Part shown: piece by piece, positions 59,532 to 64,000 of the stretch | Layout: each line of letters opens with the position of its first letter | How positions within the stretch are numbered: position 1 is the first letter of the stretch | Assembly: GCA_965279315.1 (NCBI GenBank) | Contig: OZ257145.1 | Coordinates: 2,728,001 to 2,792,000 of the forward strand | Length of the DNA stretch: 64,000 nucleotides | Source of the DNA: JAPWJZ01 sp965279315 | GTDB lineage: Bacteria > Pseudomonadota > Alphaproteobacteria > Micavibrionales > UBA2020 | Reading direction: 5' to 3' | Position numbers and translations under genes: made by a program | Notes under the pieces: generated by a model | Seen by the model: only the letters and a program-made list of their open reading frames with translations | The model's database searches: none | What the model was told of the DNA's origin: nothing

Positions 59532-60248
59532 TCAGATCTGCGGCGGGCGCTTGAAGCTGGCTGTGCGCGGGGCGACTATCTTGCCGGTTGTGCCGGTGCG
59601 CAGCAGTTCGACCGTTTCACGCATTTCCTTCGCCTGCTGGGCAACAATCTCCATGCGGCGTTTACGTTCCTGCGTCAGCAGATAGAGCGCATCCTTGTTT
59701 CGGCCATTCTGCGCGCGCTCCTCGGCATTGCGCGACGCGCTGTCTTCAGCATCCAGCGATGCGTTTTTCGACAGCAGCAATGAAATCGTCGCTTTTTTGC
59801 GGTCCGACATCATCGGCACTTCATTGCGTTTTGCGGAATGATAGGCGGCATGCATCAACGGCGTCAGGCCCTTCTTGTCCTGCGCGTCGATATTCGCGCC
59901 GCGCAGGGCCAGGAACTCCACCATTTTCGTGAAACCGCGCAAGGATGCCGACATCAGCGGCGTCATGCCGTTATTGTCGGGCGCATCCACATTCGCGCCG
60001 CGCTGCATCAGGATATCGATGACGCCCATGCGCCCTGTTTCGGTCGCGTGCTGGATCATCGTCTTGCCGTCCTTGTCACGCACATGCACGATAGCGTCGC
60101 CTTTTTCGGTGATGAACAGGCTCACCGCTTCCTTGGTGCGGTAACGCACCAGGTCGGTCAAACGCGCAATATCGTCCTCCGTATAGGGCGAAGCGGCATT
60201 GTTAAATGTTGGCGCAGCAGCCACGTGTCCGGTCATCCTGTTATTCAT
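59532..60248 (-). CDS. Ankyrin-repeat protein (238 aa)
   Basis: GAGG lies six bases before the ATG at 60246-60248. Ankyrin units include KTMIQHATETGRMGVIDILM, GANVDAPDNNGMTPLMSAS and GANIDAQDKKGLTPLMHAAY. The C-terminal ~70 residues form a long charged helix (ERKRRMEIVAQQAKEMRETV) that may be a coiled coil. It heads the operon with the LCMT-like methyltransferase and is divergent from the degenerate PPP phosphatase gene. Confidence 0.84.
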   Translation of the reverse strand: MNNRMTGHVAAAPTFNNAASPYTEDDIARLTDLVRYRTKEAVSLFITEKGDAIVHVRDKDGKTMIQHATETGRMGVIDILMQRGANVDAPDNNGMTPLMSASLRGFTKMVEFLALRGANIDAQDKKGLTPLMHAAYHSAKRNEVPMMSDRKKATISLLLSKNASLDAEDSASRNAEERAQNGRNKDALYLLTQERKRRMEIVAQQAKEMRETVELLRTGTTGKIVAPRTASFKRPPQI

Positions 60249-60357
60249 GAACGCCTCAAGCGTACCAGTCGTTAATGATTATGTCAAAACATTAAACTCC
60301 GTCTTTCGGAATGTGGAAAAAAGGCGTATATTCAGCAAAATCAACGCAGCGAAGGCC

Positions 60358-61179
60358 ATGACTTTTAAAAATAAATTCAGCAATTTGGGCCAGCCCAAAC
60401 GCATCTGGACGGTTTCGGCCATCCACGGCGCCGTGAACCAGTTGCAAGCCATTCACAAGACGATTTACGAGAAATTCGAGCCCGGCGACCGCCTTGTCTA
60501 TACCGGCAATTACCTGGGCGGCGCGGGCGGCAACGCCATTGCGACCATGGACGACCTGCTCCATTTCCGCCGCAGCCTGATGGCCAAGGAAGGCGTGCAG
60601 GCCGACGATATCGTGTACCTGCGCGGCCAGCAGGAAGAGGTCTGGAGCAAGATCCTGCAACTGCAATTCGCGCCCAACGCCTCGCAGGTGGTGGAATGGA
60701 TGGCGGAACACAATGCAGGCCTCGACAGCATGCTGTCGGGTTACGGATCGTCGCTGGAAGAACTGCGCCGCACCGCACGCGAAGGCACGATGAGCCTGAC
60801 GCGCTGGTCAAACAGCCTGAAGCAGAAAATCCGCGACATGCCGGGGCACGAGCAGTTTTTCTCCATGCTGCGCCGCGCTGCATTTACCGAGCATAAATCC
60901 AGCAACGACAACAATATCCTGTTCGTCCATGCGGGCATCAACCCTGCCCGCCCCTTCACCGACCAGGGCGACGAATTCTGGTGGGCGAGCAAAAACTTCA
61001 ACGGCATGGAACGTTATGCGCCGTTCAAGGCCGTGGTGCGCGGGCATGATCCCGACCAAAACGGCGTACATGTCGGCAAAGCTTCAATCAGCCTTGATGG
61101 CGGCTGCGGGCATGGCGGCAAGTTGGTTTGCGCTCAAATGTCACCGGCAGGCGACATTATCGAGATGTTTGCGGCATAA
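60358..61179 (+). CDS. PPP-family phosphatase homologue with degenerate metal site (273 aa)
   Basis: The ATG at 60358 (MTFKNKFSNLGQPKRIWTV) is the likely start; the frame is open from 60199. The order and spacing of the PPP motifs are kept but key residues are changed: GDxHG is SAIHG (20-24), GDxxDRG is GNYLGGAG (50-57), and GNHE is GQQE (90-93). Later parts FVHAGINPARPF, VVRGHDP and the DGGCGHGGKL strand still match. Loss of two metal-binding Asp and the Asn argues against phosphatase activity. It may bind phosphoproteins or substrates without turnover. Divergent from an ankyrin / methyltransferase operon. Confidence 0.8.
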   Translation: MTFKNKFSNLGQPKRIWTVSAIHGAVNQLQAIHKTIYEKFEPGDRLVYTGNYLGGAGGNAIATMDDLLHFRRSLMAKEGVQADDIVYLRGQQEEVWSKILQLQFAPNASQVVEWMAEHNAGLDSMLSGYGSSLEELRRTAREGTMSLTRWSNSLKQKIRDMPGHEQFFSMLRRAAFTEHKSSNDNNILFVHAGINPARPFTDQGDEFWWASKNFNGMERYAPFKAVVRGHDPDQNGVHVGKASISLDGGCGHGGKLVCAQMSPAGDIIEMFAA

Positions 61180-61548
61180 CTGAGACAGGGAAATAAGTGC
61201 CCTGTCGCCGGTAACCTTTTCCGCAGGATTTCCGAATATTTTTCGTGGACTCTATTGTCAGCCAGACGTTGGCTAACGAATACCACCCGTGCTGATTTTG
61301 GTAACTTATGGAACATTATCAGGGCGTAAACGAAAGAATGCTGCGGTGCAGTGTATATCCTGTAATTCTGAATGGTTTCAGGGTATTAAATGGCACGGTG
61401 ATTGCAGGTTCATTAACCAAGTTCAGATAATATAAGGATGGGTGATCCGGTTGAGGCCGGCCAGCGTACAAGACATACAAAAGTAACGAATAGTCGCTAA
61501 CATCACCCAGCCACTACATAACGGGTACAGAAAGAAAGAAGGGCTACA
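61180..61548 (+). other. Leader region of rpoH
   Basis: No gene is visible. GACAGGG (61184-61190) and CCCTGTC (61200-61206) form a hairpin just after the upstream gene, but no T-run follows directly. A weak promoter with -10 GATAAT at 61426-61431 faces rpoH. Downstream, TGGGTGAT (61439-61446) pairs with ATCACCCA (61502-61509) across a segment with a GGCCGGCC core, so the rpoH mRNA leader can fold. The structure ends about 40 bases before the ribosome-binding site. Confidence 0.4.
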
Positions 61549-62448
61549 ATGGCTCACCTTGACGATCCCACGACGCAACAAGCGAACCTCCGCTACATCC
61601 GCCAGGCGATGGATGAGCCGATGCTGGAACGCGAGCACGAGTTGAATCTCGCGCGCCTATGGAAAGACAAGAAGGACGAAAAAGCGCTGCACGAGCTGAT
61701 CCGCTCCTACACGCGCCTCGTCATCGCAATCGCGGCCAAGTTCAAGAACTACGGCCTGCCGATGGGCGACCTGATTCAGGAAGGCAATATCGGCCTGATG
61801 GAAGCAGCCGCGCGCTTTGAACCAGCGCTGGAAAACCGCTTTTCGACCTATGCAACCTGGTGGATCCGCGCGCAGATTCAGGACTATGTGCTGCGCAACT
61901 GGTCGATCGTGCGTACCGGCACGACCGCGTCGCAGAAATCGCTGTTCTTTAACCTGCGCCGCCTGCGCGCCAAAATCCGCGGCCAGTCGGCACGCGACTT
62001 CCTTGACGACGAAGCCGTTGGCGCGATTGCCAAGGAACTGGGCGTCGAGAAAAGAGAAGTGTTGGAAATGGAAGCCCGCATGAACGGCGGCGACCAGTCC
62101 CTGAATGCGCCGATCGGCGAAGAAGGCGACAACGAATGGCAGGATTTGCTGGCCGATAAAACCGCAAACCCCGAAGAAGTCGTGATGGGCATGAAGGACA
62201 ATTCAACCCGTTCCAACTGGCTGAACCAGGCCTTGGGCGAGCTGTCCGACCGTGAGCGCACGATCATCGAGGAGCGCCGCATGAACGATGATGTTGTGAC
62301 CCTGGAAGACTTAGGGAAACAGCTCGGCATTTCGAAAGAACGCGTCCGCCAGCTGGAGCAGCGCGCGATGGAGAAGCTGAAATCGGCAATTCTCATAAAA
62401 GTGCAGGGGGCTGGCCTTGATGCCCGTTCCCTCTTTGAAACGGCATAA
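61549..62448 (+). CDS. rpoH: RNA polymerase sigma-32 factor RpoH
   Basis: Heat-shock sigma factor of 299 residues. Region 2 has LIRSYTRLVIAIAAKFKNYG, DLIQEGNIGLMEAAARFEP and RFSTYATWWIRAQIQDYVL; the RpoH box appears as QKSLFFNLRRLR; region 4.2 is LEDLGKQLGISKERVRQLEQ. It directs core polymerase to heat-shock promoters. Sequence GAAGAAGGG precedes the ATG. The long foldable leader may contribute temperature control. Some alphaproteobacteria have several rpoH copies; only this one is in the window. Confidence 0.95.
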   Translation: MAHLDDPTTQQANLRYIRQAMDEPMLEREHELNLARLWKDKKDEKALHELIRSYTRLVIAIAAKFKNYGLPMGDLIQEGNIGLMEAAARFEPALENRFSTYATWWIRAQIQDYVLRNWSIVRTGTTASQKSLFFNLRRLRAKIRGQSARDFLDDEAVGAIAKELGVEKREVLEMEARMNGGDQSLNAPIGEEGDNEWQDLLADKTANPEEVVMGMKDNSTRSNWLNQALGELSDRERTIIEERRMNDDVVTLEDLGKQLGISKERVRQLEQRAMEKLKSAILIKVQGAGLDARSLFETA

Positions 62449-62524
62449 AACCGGTTTCAAAACAGCTTAACGAAATACGGCGGCTATATTGTCATTATAT
62501 GCGGGTTCGTGATAACTTTAGGTC

Positions 62525-63448
62525 ATGAAAAATCGCATCTTCTACGGCTTTATGGCCGCCGTTTTCGCCCTCTCACTTGCCTTCGCCATGCGCATCGCTG
62601 TCGCCGAAGACATCGAGGTGCCTGACAAGAAACAAGGCACCGAGGCGGAGACCGACACCAACCCCTTCATCCGCAAAAAAGCGTATGTGCCGGTGACGAC
62701 CGCACCAACCGACCTCAACCTTGTCGCGGTTGGTACGATCAAGGAAATCATCAAGACGAACCTGATCCGCTTCGAGGACGGGAAAGTGTATTCCCTCATC
62801 AACGTGCGCATCCCTGTCGTCTATGACGGCAAGGCGCTGGAATACATGAAGGAAGCCTTCATCGGCAAAAAGGTCGGCGTCTACCAGCGCGACTTTCCGG
62901 GCGTGATGCTGAACGACCGCTTCGGCAATATCGCCGGCCACATGGTGACTGACGAAAACGTATGGATACAGGCTGACCTTGTCCTGAAGGGCCTCGCCTG
63001 GGTCGACAGCACGCCGCGCAACCGCGACCTCGTGCGCAAGATGTACCAGTACGAAACCATCGCGCGTAACAGCAAGAAAGGTTTCTGGGCAGCGCCGTCC
63101 TTCGCGGTCAAGAATTCCAAGACCGTGCTGGATAAAACCATCAATTCATTCCAGGTGGTCGAGGACGTGGTGAAGAATGCCAAGGTCGTGAAGGAAATGT
63201 TCTATTTCAACTATGGCGACAACCCCGCGACCGACTTCACTTTCATCATGGACCAGACGCTCGGCAACTCGTTTCTTGACGACCAGAACTATGCCTTCAG
63301 CCCGTGGCGTTGGGCAAACCACCGCCTGCGCGTGCGCGGCTGGGTGAAGGACAACAGCGGCCCGATGATCGAGATCACGCATCCCGAACAGATCGAATTC
63401 GTGGGCGTTGAAAAAGACATGCACTACACACCGCCGAAGAAAAAATGA
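62525..63448 (+). CDS. Secreted thermonuclease-fold (SNase-like) protein (307 aa)
   Basis: A signal peptide covers residues 1-28 (YGFMAAVFALSLAFAMRIAVA). Residues about 65-190 form an SNase/TNase-like OB-fold domain: AVGTIKEIIKTNLIRFEDGK, YSLINVRIPVVYDGKALEYM, GKKVGVYQRD and LVLKGLAWVDSTPRNRDL, then NSKKGFWAAP. The catalytic positions of staphylococcal nuclease (Arg in VRLxGIDxPE and the following Glu) are not matched here (YSLINVRIPVV), so nuclease activity is doubtful. The C-terminal 120 residues are unknown. Its stop overlaps the start of the peptidase gene as ATGA. Confidence 0.72.
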   Translation: MKNRIFYGFMAAVFALSLAFAMRIAVAEDIEVPDKKQGTEAETDTNPFIRKKAYVPVTTAPTDLNLVAVGTIKEIIKTNLIRFEDGKVYSLINVRIPVVYDGKALEYMKEAFIGKKVGVYQRDFPGVMLNDRFGNIAGHMVTDENVWIQADLVLKGLAWVDSTPRNRDLVRKMYQYETIARNSKKGFWAAPSFAVKNSKTVLDKTINSFQVVEDVVKNAKVVKEMFYFNYGDNPATDFTFIMDQTLGNSFLDDQNYAFSPWRWANHRLRVRGWVKDNSGPMIEITHPEQIEFVGVEKDMHYTPPKKK

Positions 63449-64000
63449 CCCCTTCACAGCTGCAGGCCGCCCCCTACCCGCCGCTCATGCCTTTTGATGC
63501 CGGGTTTATCAAGGTCGATGACATCCACACGATTTACTACGAGCAGTCCGGCAACCCGTCGGGCGCGCCCGTGGTGTTCCTGCATGGCGGCCCCGGCGCG
63601 GGTTCCAGCCCCAAGCACCGCCAGTTTTTCGACCCCGCCCATTACCGCATCATCATTTTCGACCAGCGCGGATCGGGCCAGTCGACCCCTGCCGGTGAAC
63701 TGCGTAATAACACGACCGGGCTGCTGATCGAAGACATCGAGATGCTGCGCGAAAAATTCGGCTTCCTGAAATGGCATGTCTTCGGCGGTTCATGGGGGTC
63801 CACCCTTGCGCTGGCCTATGCCGTGGCGCACCCGAACCGCGTGGCGTCACTTTCCCTGCGCGGCATCTTCCTGATGACGCAGCGGGAGATTGACTGGTTC
63901 CTGTACGGCGTGAAGGCGATCTATCCCGATGCATGGCAGCAATTCATGAAGCCGCTGAAGGAAGAGGAACGCAAGGATGTGCTGGGCAACTTCTACAAGC
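63445..64000 (+). CDS. pip: Proline iminopeptidase, N-terminal part
   Basis: An alpha/beta hydrolase of the S33 family that removes N-terminal proline from peptides. ATG 63445 overlaps the preceding stop by four bases. VVFLHGGPGAGSSPKHRQFF contains the oxyanion-hole HGGPG, FDQRGSGQS is conserved, and the nucleophile elbow GGSWGSTLALAYA carries the catalytic Ser. The gene runs off the window after about 185 codons, so the Asp and His of the triad are not visible. Confidence 0.93.
   Translation, partial: MTPSQLQAAPYPPLMPFDAGFIKVDDIHTIYYEQSGNPSGAPVVFLHGGPGAGSSPKHRQFFDPAHYRIIIFDQRGSGQSTPAGELRNNTTGLLIEDIEMLREKFGFLKWHVFGGSWGSTLALAYAVAHPNRVASLSLRGIFLMTQREIDWFLYGVKAIYPDAWQQFMKPLKEEERKDVLGNFYK

Noticed and set aside
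1..64000. CRISPR arrays, insertion sequences or prophage
   Set aside because: No regularly spaced direct repeats, transposase, terminase or capsid-like proteins were found; the only dispersed repeats are the two REPIN-like elements.

Overview
The window looks like chromosomal DNA of a free-living alphaproteobacterium. The pointers are the order murA / UPF0262 / infA / maf / RNase E-G, a J-domain protein beside cobS and cobT, a CarD-type RNA polymerase regulator, an RpoH sigma factor, ribbon-helix-helix and DUF2171 proteins, and a dCTP deaminase of the alphaproteobacterial kind. A Micavibrio-like or Rhodospirillales-like lineage is possible, but no marker in the window settles it. Housekeeping genes sit in short overlapping operons and alternate with poorly known accessory genes. 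Ankyrin-repeat proteins (six), DHH-family phosphoesterases (three) and Sel1-like proteins (two) are conspicuous among the accessory genes. No transposase, prophage, CRISPR array or rRNA was seen.

Layout. 1-2392: end of a MAPEG protein, an ankyrin protein, dcd and a SnoaL-like protein. 2571-8357: accessory block of two DHH phosphoesterases around an ankyrin protein, then a 500-residue protein of unknown role. 8479-12212: murA, UPF0262, infA, maf and an RNase G-like gene. 12222-16625: a marR/emrA/emrB efflux operon with a palindromic operator, then an oxidoreductase and a YceI protein. 16728-20095: coaX, panC, panB and a DUF2520 protein (possible ketopantoate reductase); with coaBC (23757-24986) this covers most of pantothenate-to-CoA synthesis. 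20303-20465: tRNA-Phe and tRNA-Val. 20807-26180: a GGDEF protein, a Sel1 protein, coaBC and small secreted or membrane proteins. 26184-31875 (minus): aroK, aroB, a CNNM/CorC protein, an asparagine-synthetase-like pseudoenzyme and a TorF-type porin. 32165-37606: a small membrane protein, xerD, DUF2171, accA, a large membrane protein and an RHH protein. 37928-42942: J-domain protein, cobS, two inserted genes, cobT. 43091-47001: hisS, sufE and clpX. 47252-48611: two ankyrin genes with a 24-residue microprotein. 48733-52396: a putrescine-type glutamine synthetase and a matching FAD oxidase, then a DHH protein. 52481-55817: fdxA, carD and a DUF808 protein. 56128-56942: a likely PIN toxin-antitoxin pair. 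57007-61179: an ankyrin / methyltransferase / ankyrin operon divergent from a degenerate PPP-family phosphatase. 61549-64000: rpoH, a nuclease-fold protein and the start of a proline iminopeptidase.

The most striking theme is a set of enzyme-fold proteins that have lost active-site residues: the asparagine synthetase homologue (both active sites), the PPP phosphatase homologue (three metal-site motifs), the GGDEF protein (AGQEF, but with an intact RxxD I-site) and a secreted nuclease-fold protein. The best candidates for an undescribed system are the ankyrin / LCMT-like methyltransferase / pseudophosphatase locus near 58-61 kb, the asparagine synthetase-like pseudoenzyme near 27-29 kb, and the DHH-ankyrin-DHH block near 2.5-8.4 kb.
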